Below are positions 23,901 to 35,900 of a stretch of DNA of 64,000 nucleotides, one piece after another. Under the pieces are notes generated by a model. It ran no database searches, was not told where the DNA came from, and saw only the letters and a program-made list of their open reading frames with translations. A program made the position numbers and the translations under genes. Source of the stretch: Moringa oleifera (Eukaryota > Streptophyta > Magnoliopsida > Brassicales > Moringaceae); NCBI GenBank assembly GCA_021397835.1, contig JAJFZO010000537.1, positions 1,364,001-1,428,000 on the forward strand, written 5' to 3'. The first letter of the stretch is position 1. The number at the start of each line of letters is the position of its first letter.

Positions 23901-26900
23901 CAGAAAATGAAGTTGAGGCAGAATCACCAATAGCAATGCGACCAAAGAGAACAAAAGTGGAGCTCCTAACTCACTCTAGTAAGAACAAAGGCAACTTCAA
24001 CAAGAGGTTGGAAGACCCATCTCTCTTTCATGTGACCAGTCATCCAAACTTGAGTTCAGTATTATGATTCCATTCCTTTTCCTAGTTTTGTTATTAATCT
24101 TGATATCCTTATTGCCCTCAGAAAGCTGAAACAGCATGCACTAAAGATCTCATCTCCAATTTCTTGTCTGGTGTAATTACTCCTAAAGATGTGCAAGAGG
24201 CTCTAAAAGACCATAGGTGGAGAGAGGCTATCCTTGAAGATATAAGTGCATTGCATAAAAATACTACTTCAGAGATTGTAACGCAACAGTGGGTTTTCAC
24301 CGTAAAATGTAAAGCAGATGAGCCCATTGAGGTATAATATTAGATCAGTGGATAACGAGTATACTCAAACTTATGGAAGTGATTATCAAGAAACTTTTGT
24401 TTTAGTTACAAAGATGAAACAACCACAACTCCTTTATGCAAAATTTGTTTGGCTATTACATCAGTTTAATGTTAAAATACTTTTCAGCATGAAAATATGG
24501 AAGAAGAAATCTACCCCCACAACAACTAATCTTATTGCTTATTTAGGGGATGTAGTTGTCATAGTTAATGATTAGGAGAAGAATTTGAAACTATCTTTTG
24601 ATCAAGGAATTTGAAATAAAGAATTTAGGATCCTTAAGCGTACATAGATGCGAACTGGGTAAGGTCAATCATGAATTGCAAGTCAAGAACTGGTTATGAC
24701 ACTTTCATGCAAGAAACAGTAGTCACTTCGAGAAGGAAAAACACAACTGTAGTGTCTAGATCAAGTGCAAAGGTTGAGTTTCGAACAATGGTCCTAGGAA
24801 TACAGGAACTACTTACACTGAAGATCATTTTAACAGAATTCAGGTTGACAATAGAACAAACAACAAAACTATGTGCAAATAAAGCTGCCATCAGAAATGC
24901 ACACAATCCTATGCATCGTGACAGGACAAAACATGTTGAAGTTGGTAGATACTTCACCAAAGAAAAAGAAATTGATACTGGACATCTTTTGACCCCATTT
25001 GTTTTCAACAAGCAGACAACTTGCTGGCATTTTCACAAAGGAGATTTCAAGTTCGATTTTCAAGGCCTCACATGCCAGCTGGGGATCTATACAGCTTCGA
25101 GCCAGCTTCAAAGGGAATGATAGAAATCTCTAATTTCCTCAATTTTCTTTCATATTTTGTTAATTATAATTTGAGATGTTTTTTATGCTACATGTTAATG
25201 TCTAGTTGACTATCCTAGTCATAAAAGCTCAGATTCAAAAAAAAAAAACAAATTACGAATAGGTAAATTGTGAACATTCAATTTCCTTTCCTGATTTTAT
25301 CCTAAGATGTCTAATTTCCTTTTTGATTTACAACATCAATGAAGACAGTTTTCAGCCAGTTTTCTTTACTCTCTAATACTATCAAATGATGAGAACTTAA
25401 GAGCAACAATACAACAATTACAAGGTATTGTTGACATTCCAATCTGAAACTAATGATGCATGCACATATAACAACTACACTAACTGTGACCTCTACTCCC
25501 TCCATTACCAAGTTAACATCAAATGAAAATCAAGACCAATCAAATAGCAATATCTATAACAAGATTAAATATATCAAAAATCACGTTGTCTTGCCCACAT
25601 TGTAACAACTACACTAACGAACCTATGTGAATCACTCTATCAATACTTAAGTTAATAGCAAATGAAACTGATACCACATATAGTAGATATTTATGATAAG
25701 AATGTACAAAAATCATATTTGTTCAATAATGTCAATTCTGGCAAATTATTAGTTACCCCATCTCAAAAATAGTGTTCTGGACATTTGCACATTTCTAAAA
25801 AGTGCATTTAACTTCTAGTTTATTTCAATTTCAGATGTCCAGTAAAAATTTTCCTTTGGTCTACTAAGAGATGTCAATGGAGTTCTGAAAATGAGTATTG
25901 AATCTACATATGGAAGAGCACAACTTTTTGTGACTGTCTAAATGAGAAAGACGGACATAACAATTGTAATAAAGAAAGTACAAATTTGTAGAACGCCCAT
26001 GCAAATTTATGTTAGACATATTCCATAAAGACGTACTTGCTCATTTGGCAAAGATACAATCAGTAGCATGAAAGAATTCCAATATCTTTTGACTTGAAAG
26101 TCTACACAGAATGGACCCAAAAGATTCCCTTTTTTGACAAGCCACCAAGGGCACAATACAATTCTATGGAATCTGATTACCACAGTTTCAGGTATTTTGT
26201 CCTTAAAGCAAGCACAAAATGATTTAAGACACATTATCATATATCATATATCATATATCTGCAACATATAGCTTTCACGTAATGAAGTAACATGAGACTA
26301 AAGAAGTTTTGTTTACCCTTCACGACCAGCCATGCAATGGAAGTAATATTCTTGAGGGCGAAGACCAGTGAGAAAACGATCACTAATAAACCCCCCAGCT
26401 CTTGGTGCCCAATCCCAAGGATGGAAGCAGGGCAATGTCTTCCCAGAAACCATTCGAGGCACTCGTTTACCTTCTAGCTCTTGCTGACCCAAATATGAAG
26501 ATATTTGTTGGAAATTAACCTGTCAGAACACCATGCAGACTGTGAAAAATGCTCAAACTCTGTATGATTTCCAAGGAAATCACATCAGTAAGGCTGATAT
26601 GCAAGTTCAAGTTTCAACTATTATGAGAAAACTCATATGTACTATCAAACAAATAAGACCTCAGTGAACTAAGTTTCACCTTCACGATTGTGCTAGAGAG
26701 AGCATAACAAATGAAGCATGATGTAAATTCATGACAGGGTTCTTTCTGTAAATTAATTTCAATTCTGCTGTTCAGACAATACTCGGCCAAAAAAAAGAAA
26801 AAAAAATGCATTAATTTCAAAATCACAGATTTCTCCATAAACTGATTTTCAGTTTGGAGGGCGCAGGTGAGGGGAACCCAAGGAAACTATAGAGTCCCTA

Positions 26901-29900
26901 GCATGGCAAGGTATCTTAAAATTAATTTTTAAATTTTAAATTTTGGCACACAGAATGGAAGACAGTGTTGGAATTTAGAAGATATTAGAACGACAGGCAC
27001 TGGAGTTTTAGATTTTTCAAAAACTGCACATTTGATCCCACTTAAAATTTGAGTGCCTACATAAAAGCATCTAGAATACTGCTCTGTGATAAATTGCTTA
27101 CTAATTATTTACAACTACTGATAGCTCTTGAGAGTTAATCGCCGACCAAGATTTCTAGTTATATTAGATCTCTTTTCTCAGAAGTCGTTGTTCAACTTAC
27201 TGCCTTACATCAATTGCATCAAAACCTAACTGGTGGAGCAAAAAGTTTGCCTCAATCAAGAAGCAGAATAATACCAACAAACAAGTCATAATAAGATCTG
27301 AAACTTAGAGAATAACTTTGATAAATTGAATTGCATGGCCTCTAACCATTATAATAAGCCTTTAAATATAGTGTTTGTAATGCCAATAATAAAGAAAATA
27401 AACTAGAAATAGAAAACTTAAGAAGACTAAAAAAGTAAAGCAAATAAACTACGAATATTAAAATTAACTTAAACTAGGAACAAAAAAAAAAATTGAGTTA
27501 AAATAAATGAAAAATAAGCAACTATTCAAACAAACTTAAAATAGAAAACTAATCAAACAAACTTAAAATAAGAAACAAATGTAGGTGTGTGCAACATTGA
27601 TCCCCTTCATGATGAAGAAAACTCGGCCTCAAGTTTTGTGACTGCAATGATAACTCAACTGGGGGGCAATACTCGAACATATCAATAACATTGCAAGTAG
27701 TGGAAATGCTCATATCAATTGGAAGATCAATCTTGTAAGCATTACCACTAATTTTTTAAAAAACATGAAAAAGACCAATCTCTTATTCATATTGTATGTG
27801 CCAACTGAAAAAAGAAACTTTTGGAAGTGGATCATTACCAAATAACCTTCATTGAACACTTAAGGTGCCAACATCAGTCTGTCGTAGTCTTCTAATAAAG
27901 ATTAGCCTTTTCTAATTCTTTTCTTCCTTACTTGCTGATTCTGTTGAACACACTCTACAAGCTCCTCAATGTTTTGGTAGAATGATTACACATATTGTTT
28001 AAAGCAAACTCAATCTATAAATGGATAGTAACACATCGAATCTGTAGAATTGCTTTCACTTTCATCTCATCAAACTGAATATCATTTTTTCCAACTATAA
28101 ATCCAAAGAACAAAAGATTTTCAATCATAAAGCTACACTCTTTAAGATTGATATACAACTTATTAGCTTGTAAAACTAATAGAACTTCCTTGAGATGGTG
28201 CTCCTCCAATAAATTTTTCGATTCAACTACGTGAGTGTGTTTGGCATGTTTGATAGCCGAAACAACATCACTAGTCATTCGTATAAACCACTCATAGTTT
28301 TGAAAACTATTTTTCACTCATCTCTAGATCGAACACAAATCATTATGTCATTAATAACTCAATTGTCCACAAACATCCACCTACCATCATCCTTATTTGG
28401 GGTAAGTAAAATAGAATTTGCACAAGGACTCGTGCTCTCACAAATGAAGCTTTTATCAAGCAACTTATATTAACTCGTCACTACTCTTTGTTCTTAGTTG
28501 GGCTCACACAATAATGTGACAAGTTTGATAAACTAGCTCCATACACTAAAGCAATGAGGTGTTGAATATTTTACATAGGAGATAATTCATTAGGAGGTAA
28601 ATCAACAAGCACCCTTTGAATCTTGACTGTAATCTCAATAGTTGCTTGAGATGAGTCTTTAACCTCGACTATTGCCATACATTTTAGTTGCTTGATTTGT
28701 TCAAGGGAATTTGGATCCACTATGTTGGTGAATAACTGTTTATCTTCCTTAATTGCATAACTGCTTTCCAAAAGTTAAAAGTATGATAACAAAACGATCT
28801 TTTTGTGAAACCACCAACAAATGAAGGTATTATCTTGTCCTTTATAAGTGGAATCAACACCACACTACTACGCTCTTCCCGATAAGATATGACAAGCGTT
28901 CAAATCCACCACGTCACAGACGATCTCATCTTTATAATACTTCCTAATTGATAAAGGAACTTTGCGAAATTCTAACTTCTGGACCTTTCTTAATCTATGC
29001 AATCTTATATAGAGAAAAACAATTCTCAATTTTCAAACTTAAAGCTCTCACCAAAGCCTCAAAGAAAACATTTTCGCTATTGACACCATCAATAATTACA
29101 TTGCATACCTTATTCATATCGAACAATGCATCGAATGAAAAAAAATCTAGTGTCATTGAGAGCTGTCAGGTATATTTGGAGTAAACAAGAGTCGTTGGAC
29201 AATGCACGTCACTTTATCTCCCATATCTCCCAAGTTTGTGTCAACCGATGGTTGGGGTCTAAGTTACAAACCATGTTGATTTGCAGCCCTAGAATTCATT
29301 GCAACCATATCTGCATGATCTAGGTCTTGTTGGCCACCATTCTTTTTGTTGTCATCACACTAGTTTGGTTGTTGCTCCATTGAATCAAATCTTCCTTCAT
29401 TAGTCAAGGCACTCACCATCCGCATTAGCTTGTGAATGGTTTCATCGATATCATCGGTCATATTGCTTGATTTTATTGAACCATCGTTCTTTGCCAATGA
29501 TTTGTTTCTCACTAGAATCGTCATTAGCCATCACATTAAGGTAAAAATCCTTATTTTGACACTAATTTGGTGAAACGAAAGGTTTGCTTTGAGAAAAAAG
29601 CAGAATTATACTAAAGAATAAACTCAAAGATCCTAATAAGATCTAAAATTAGATAATAAATTTGATAAATTGTATGAAAATGTCTTCAACAATTGCCAAA
29701 AAAAAAAAAACCTTAAATAGTGTTGTAATGCCAACAATAAAAGAATAAGAAACCTAAGAAGACTAAGAAAGCAAAGCAAATAAACTGAAATAGAAAATTG
29801 ACTTAAACGAAAAATACAAAACTGAGTTAAAATAAATCAGAAATAGGCAACTAATTAAATAAACTTAAAATAAGAAACTAATGTAAGTGTGTGCTGCATC

Positions 29901-32900
29901 ACTAACTCCAAACACTACATCAACAAAACAAGTCCAGACCTAGTCAATTTTGAGTTCTCTTACTTTCTTGATCCACTCCATATACTGTCAAGGAAACCTC
30001 AATATCATACCATAAAATGCCTCACACATCACTGATCACTCCAACCCATCAAAAATGCCTATTGGTGCAACGAAGTCTGAGCACAACCTTACCTAACATT
30101 TTTTAAGCACTTTAGAATTCTCTGTTTAAATTATTTTTTCTCATCCTCACAGTATTGGTTCCTTTTCCATCTCTTTTCTATATTTAGCCTCACAAAATTG
30201 AGACTTTTCAAAGTGTTCAGTAAATTATGATGCTCTCAGTGCATTGGCAATTGTGCAAGCTAAGCCTGACTTGTAAGACATTGAGCCAGGAAACACAATT
30301 GCAATCTCTAGTAGGTGTTTTTGTTAAACAGCCTATTCAGAATTTGACATTAAAAACTTTAAAGATCTTGTGTTCTATATTCTTCCTTCTCTCTGAATTT
30401 TCTATTTTGCTTAACTTCAAGAATCTTTTCATTTTCCAAAGTCAATTGGCTTTATATTAAAGACATTGTTCATTCAATCTTACCAACCATTAGAACATCA
30501 CAGCTCAGTTTCCATGATTTTTAGTTTTTCCCATTTTCTCATAGCTCTAGCCTTCACTCATTCTTTTTACTTTTTTTTTTTTTTCTCATTTGGACAGAGG
30601 ATATGCTGAACATTTGTTTAAACATATGCAGTAAAGCCCAATTCCCCATCCCTGACCCTCCTTACGTGATACATCACCCCACTTTGTTAGTTTTTTTATT
30701 TCTCCTTTTCCCAACTTTCCAGAAAAATAATGGAATAGAGATATGTAAAATAGCTTTCCTTTTAAAAAAAAAAAAATTGCTCCTTTAATAAACTAGGCTA
30801 GAAAAGGAGAAGGAGAACATTTGGGAGGTATAATGAGGGGAGAAAATGATGAATTGCTGAAACAATTTGCATAATCTGTGGCCACTCGTTAGAAAGAAAC
30901 AACGTTGGAATTGTGAAGGATGTGACAAAAGATAAGACAGCCTCACAAACAAAGCTAGAGAATGTCTGGACTTGGAGCTCTTCTGAGGCCACAACAGCAA
31001 TTGAGGACAAGAAGAAGGCTATTCAACTGAGGGTTTCCAGTTCAAGACAGAAGGATCATACTTCTTTCTTAAATCAGTAGTTCCACTCCCTTTCTGATCC
31101 AACTACCTCAAGTCTTAACTGAATCAAACTTATTCTGCAAACACACAAAATCTTTAATCTTCTTCTAATAACTAGACTGAAGCCTGTAATAGTCAGTTAC
31201 CAAAAACAGGCAATAGACTACGTACATTTCTAAAAACTCATACTAATTACCATTATTCCATTGCTCTACAAGACATAATCCAAATTATGTTGTCAAGTGC
31301 ACACAATATCAAGATCAATTCAAAAGCCAATTCAGATTATGAGCCTCCCCTTACGAAACAAAGACTACCATGTTAAGCAAGGATCATGAGAATGCAAGAA
31401 AGTTACCTTACTCCCTTTAGCCCCGGATGTAGTCATAAGAGATATACAGTTCTTTCCAGTAAACTTCAGCAACCCATCAGACAGCAAATCATTCATGACA
31501 CCCTTGCTTGTAGATTGATTCAGTTCATTTACAATATTCCGATCAAATGATGCCAAGGCAACATCCCCATCACTGCATATAGTTCTTTCAATTTTTGATT
31601 TCAATTCCTTCGCATCTGCAAGTGAAAATAGATCTAATATTATTAATCCATTAGCAAAAATGTAGAAGAACCAATATTCCTTACTACACAATGCCACAAA
31701 GTGACAATTACTGGCCCCAGAATTTGATTTGCTGCTTAAAACCCACAAATTCACATAGGTTGTACAGGCATATAATTTTAAGGAAAATTAATGCTAAAAG
31801 GATCTTCCATACTTATCAGTTTCTGAGGAACAGAACACACCTATTTTAGCATCAACCTCAATTCCAAGAGCTTTACGAAGTACTTTTTCACCAACTTTTT
31901 CACAATCTTCAAGTTGCCTTGTCCTTCCATCATCAGTATCTTTCTTTATCAAAAGATCATCCACTCCGCATGTGAACCCATGCATCTAGATCATGAACAA
32001 CATACCATGCAGGTTTCAAAATTGCATCCAAGAAACTTGCCACATATTAAGAATTTCAATAATTAAAGAAGGCCAACCTGCAGAAAAACAGTGAACAGAC
32101 GACTCAATGAAGAGAGTAAATTTCCTGCAGTATTGGAGCCATACAGCTCTTGTACCGTATGAACCAGGCCGTACTCAGCAAACTGAGCCTTATCAATTAC
32201 ACCACGTACCAAATCATTTTTGTAGATCAACAACTTATCTTCATCCATGTTCACATTCACCAATTTGTCTTTATTAACCTTGTTTATTTTGTTGAGTTTG
32301 TCATTCCCACCTTCATTCTTTTTGTTATTATTCCCTTCAGTTTCAATTGATCTTCGCTTAAAAAAGTCCTGCGGAGTTTTCCCAGCTTTCTCAATGGTGA
32401 ATGGTGGATAACCCTTAGTTAAATGATTTAGCACAGCTGTGATCACCTGGAAAGAAGTAAAACAAACAGAAACATAAATTCAGATTACCATCAGAAACAG
32501 AAATCCTCTTTAGATAACAAATGATACACTGACAAGATGAATCCTTTTTAGCTAATAAATAATACACTGAAAAAGACACAAAGGGTTGCATAACCTAACT
32601 ACACAGAAACTCACCGATGCACCAAAAGAAAAAGCAAGTAGAGACGTCGCATTGCCCAGTGAGTTTAGGAATAGGTGGATTCATACACTTAAACTACGGG
32701 TAACGGGGAATTCATCTGTAAATAAGGAAGACCTTGTAAGGTTCCTAAATGTCTACACTTCTAGATAGGATCTAACTCACTTTATGTACATGAGCGGCAC
32801 CCCTTTGGTGCCTCATAGCTAATATAAAGTTAACTTGTTTCTGATAAAAAAATAAAAATAAAATAGAGACGCATCTATAACACAAGTATATGCATGTGAA

Positions 32901-35900
32901 ACTATCAAGATGCCACAGCTATGTACAACCTACCTGCTTTCCTGTCCAAAGAGGGATGGGTTTCCATATTACAGGCATAAGAGGCAACATTTCTCCTTCA
33001 GAATTGGATATCAACACTTTCTTTCCAGGTTTGCCAGAAAAAGATCCTAACCCCACATCAGTCACACCAGAACTGTAGAGAAGCTGAGTGAACTCCTCAT
33101 AACTTAAGAAAGTATCCTTCTTCGTAAGAATTACGGCGCTTATAATGTGATCCTGTTAAATTTAATGTAAAACTCAAGAAATTATGCTTGAAAATATCAA
33201 GTAAAGCATGTATACAGAAAGAGGAGGGAATAAATTCTTGCTTTTAGGCAATTAATCATTAGAATGTGATAATGAAAGAAACCTGAATTAAAGCTCTCAG
33301 GGGTTCACCACTAGAAGGCCTGACATATTGATTATTTGCATTAACAATGTTATATGCCTCTGCACGAGAAATTTCATCTTGTGGGAAATGAACATTCATT
33401 TCATCACCATCAAAATCAGCATTGTATGTACTGGAACCGAAACAAACATAAAAGTCAACAACAGCCACATAATTGCAAGTCCAATCTCTAAACTTCATCT
33501 TAAATTTCACATGTATATGTGTGTGCAAGTATGAGAGAATGTGAAGTGATCTGTGCATCACTATATACGTTGAGAAATATGTATATATCACCTGCAATTT
33601 GCATAGTGCATGCGGATTGTCTTCTCCCCTTTCAAAACACGAACCACATGGGCCATTATACTGGGTTTATGAAGTGTTGGCTGCCATGAAAAAAATTGAG
33701 TCAAATAAACGCAAGTGAAAAAGAAATGGCATATCCAATTATTAAACTATGACTCACTATAAGAAAGTATTGCAACAAAGATTTATTCAATACTTCATTT
33801 TTTAACATGACTAGGTAGCAAAGCTTGTATTAAGTTCCAGATCATGATATACAGTCTACAACAAATAACTATATATCAATTAAAATTTTAAAAAATGAAA
33901 AAAAAAAAAAAAACAACAACCAAAGCCAAGAAGAAAAGCACCGTTCCTGGAAAGATCATCAGGGTATAAGATCCCTCTGAATACTCAGCACTATGCAACC
34001 ACAGGAGCAGTTTTCCTCAAAAGCCCAGACATACTTGAGCTTAAAGATCTCATGGAAACTAGGCACAAATCACAAAGTGCAAGCCCAAACACAATAAAAG
34101 GGAACTCGGGTTTGAACTAATAAATAAAAATAAAAGTTGTATTCAAAAAAGCACCAAGTGAATGCTACTCAAGTAACACTTTAACCTATTTACAAGTTAA
34201 ATATTCTATGAAATGCCACTCAAATAACACTTTAACCTATTTACAAGTTAAATATTCTATGAACTCTACTATTTCCACTTGATCAACAAAATGAGTGCAC
34301 TGGAGCACAAATTACGCAAGAAGGTTCTGTCCTTAGTTGAAGATAGAATTCTCCCCTTCATCATCAAAAACTTCGTTTTTTACCACCCAAGAAAAGTGAA
34401 GGGACCAACAATTTTCTTCCAACATAATCCCCTAAATTTAACAACTGTAACTACCACGACTAAGAGAACATCAATGGCAAAGAGAGCCAAGCCCCAAAGA
34501 TGTTTCGTCTCTAGACACCAAGGGGATGATTACTAGCTCAACATCATTATCAAAAGAAAACATCAAAATAAACTGAAAGTTCTCCCTCCCAGATGAAGCT
34601 GAAGTTTTGAAAAGATCAAGAAAATACATATACACACACAAACACATGCACATAATATAAATAAATATATATATATATATGTGTGTGTGTGCATATGTAT
34701 GTATGTGCGTGTGTGTGTGTGTGTGTGTAACTTAAGTAGGCATATGATACAACAAAAAAAATGAAAGTTATCCCACTTAGCCTACTAACTCAAATGAGAT
34801 ACTTTGCTCTTAGCACTAATTTTTAAAAAAATTAGATAACATGCATACACCCCAAGCAGCCACTATCACACACATATTTACAATATCATATATTTTCATC
34901 ATATTACTGCTTCAAACTATCTGCTTTACTCTGCACAAGAGTATTCAATAAAATGAGTAGCTTATGAAACTATACCAGAAAACTAGTGCTCCTTCGCATG
35001 TTACTTATCAAAACAGAGAGAAACTAGAGCCCATAGTGTTAGTTATGTTAGCATGATGCCTAGACGTCTAGTTTTTGTGCCCCTCGATGCCTTGCCGAAT
35101 GCATGTCATTATAGCACTTTGAATGTGGGTGTACATTTAACAACACCACAAGGGAGTAATTATTAGCTGTATAAGAAGTGTCCCTGTTTCCACATATGCT
35201 CTGACCTCAATAACCAGGAAGTTGGTCACAATAGGGTGAACACTAAGAAGACAATCACATACCCCTAAAATCCCAAGCATACAGTTATTAGGAGTGAGAA
35301 ACAAAATCATCTCCCAGTAAGGGGAAAGAAAAGGCTAATCATGAATTTTTTAAATCAGTCCAGCCAGAATTATTTCTCATAAACTCCAAGATCAGACAGG
35401 TGAGTAAGACTTAAGAGTTGTGAAGCTTTGAATTTCCAATTCAGATTATAAGGCAGAAAAGGATATACCTATAAGCAAAAACATATCAGTAAAATCAGCA
35501 TAACTAGAACAATTAGGTTTCTTCCTAACTGCATGTAAAGAAGCAAAATTTTCTTTTTATTACATCAGTTGATGAAAGGTGTAATATGACATCTTACTAG
35601 TAATAGATCCATAAGAGTGATATCTTCATCTAATCATCAGAACAGGGCAATACATGAACAGAAAGCTATTAAAAATTTCCATAGTCAATACCGCTAAGGA
35701 GAATGAATCCTACTCTTCATCATCCACTTTTAAATGTCGCCGTTTAGGCAAATGAAAATGGTCAAGTACTACTCCAGCAGTAATCCTGGGCATACCAAAC
35801 CATTCAGCAGTCTCTTTTCCCGCATAATTAAAATCAACAGAAAAAAAAATGAAGATAAAAATAAACCATGCACAGAATCACCTGATGCCTGAATTTATGC

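Larger units (their letters stand above)
22842..25389 (+). mobile_element. Internally deleted Ty1/copia retrotransposon in NRPA1 intron 16
   Basis: Plus strand, antisense to NRPA1. A gag start is readable near 23380-23640 ([20 protein letters not shown], then [20 protein letters not shown]). After a deletion, reverse transcriptase appears at 24120-24560 ([20 protein letters not shown], then [32 protein letters not shown] and [11 protein letters not shown]). RNase H is at 24650-25060 ([12 protein letters not shown], then [34 protein letters not shown] and [12 protein letters not shown]). LTRs lie at about 22842-23099 and 25118-25389, and AAAGGGAA just before the right LTR is a polypurine tract. 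Protease and most of integrase are missing. Confidence 0.88.
27230..29901 (-). mobile_element. Internally deleted Ty3/gypsy retrotransposon in NRPA1 intron 15
   Basis: Minus strand, same direction as NRPA1. LTR-like direct repeats lie at about 29563-29901 (5') and 27230-27600 (3'). Both contain the same run of words (for example GTGTGTGC near the outer edge, and AAGCAGAAT-A near the inner end). Next to the 5' LTR, ATTAGTGTCAAAA is a damaged match to the initiator-tRNA primer site ATTGGTATCAGAGC. A purine tract, GAAGGGGA, precedes the 3' LTR. Between them are reverse transcriptase remnants ([15 protein letters not shown], then [19 protein letters not shown] and [16 protein letters not shown]) and an integrase tail ([20 protein letters not shown]). 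The rest is deleted. It is about 2.7 kb, against usually 5 kb or more. Confidence 0.85.

Noticed and set aside
24869..25111. Minus-strand frames over the Ty1/copia RNase H
   Set aside because: Shadows of the plus-strand RNase H remnant, which has clear family motifs.
30785..31010. Overlapping minus-strand open frames of 70-71 codons in NRPA1 intron 15
   Set aside because: Hydrophobic, Ser/Phe-rich low-complexity translation with no family resemblance, lying between the proven exons 15 and 16; read as intron noise.
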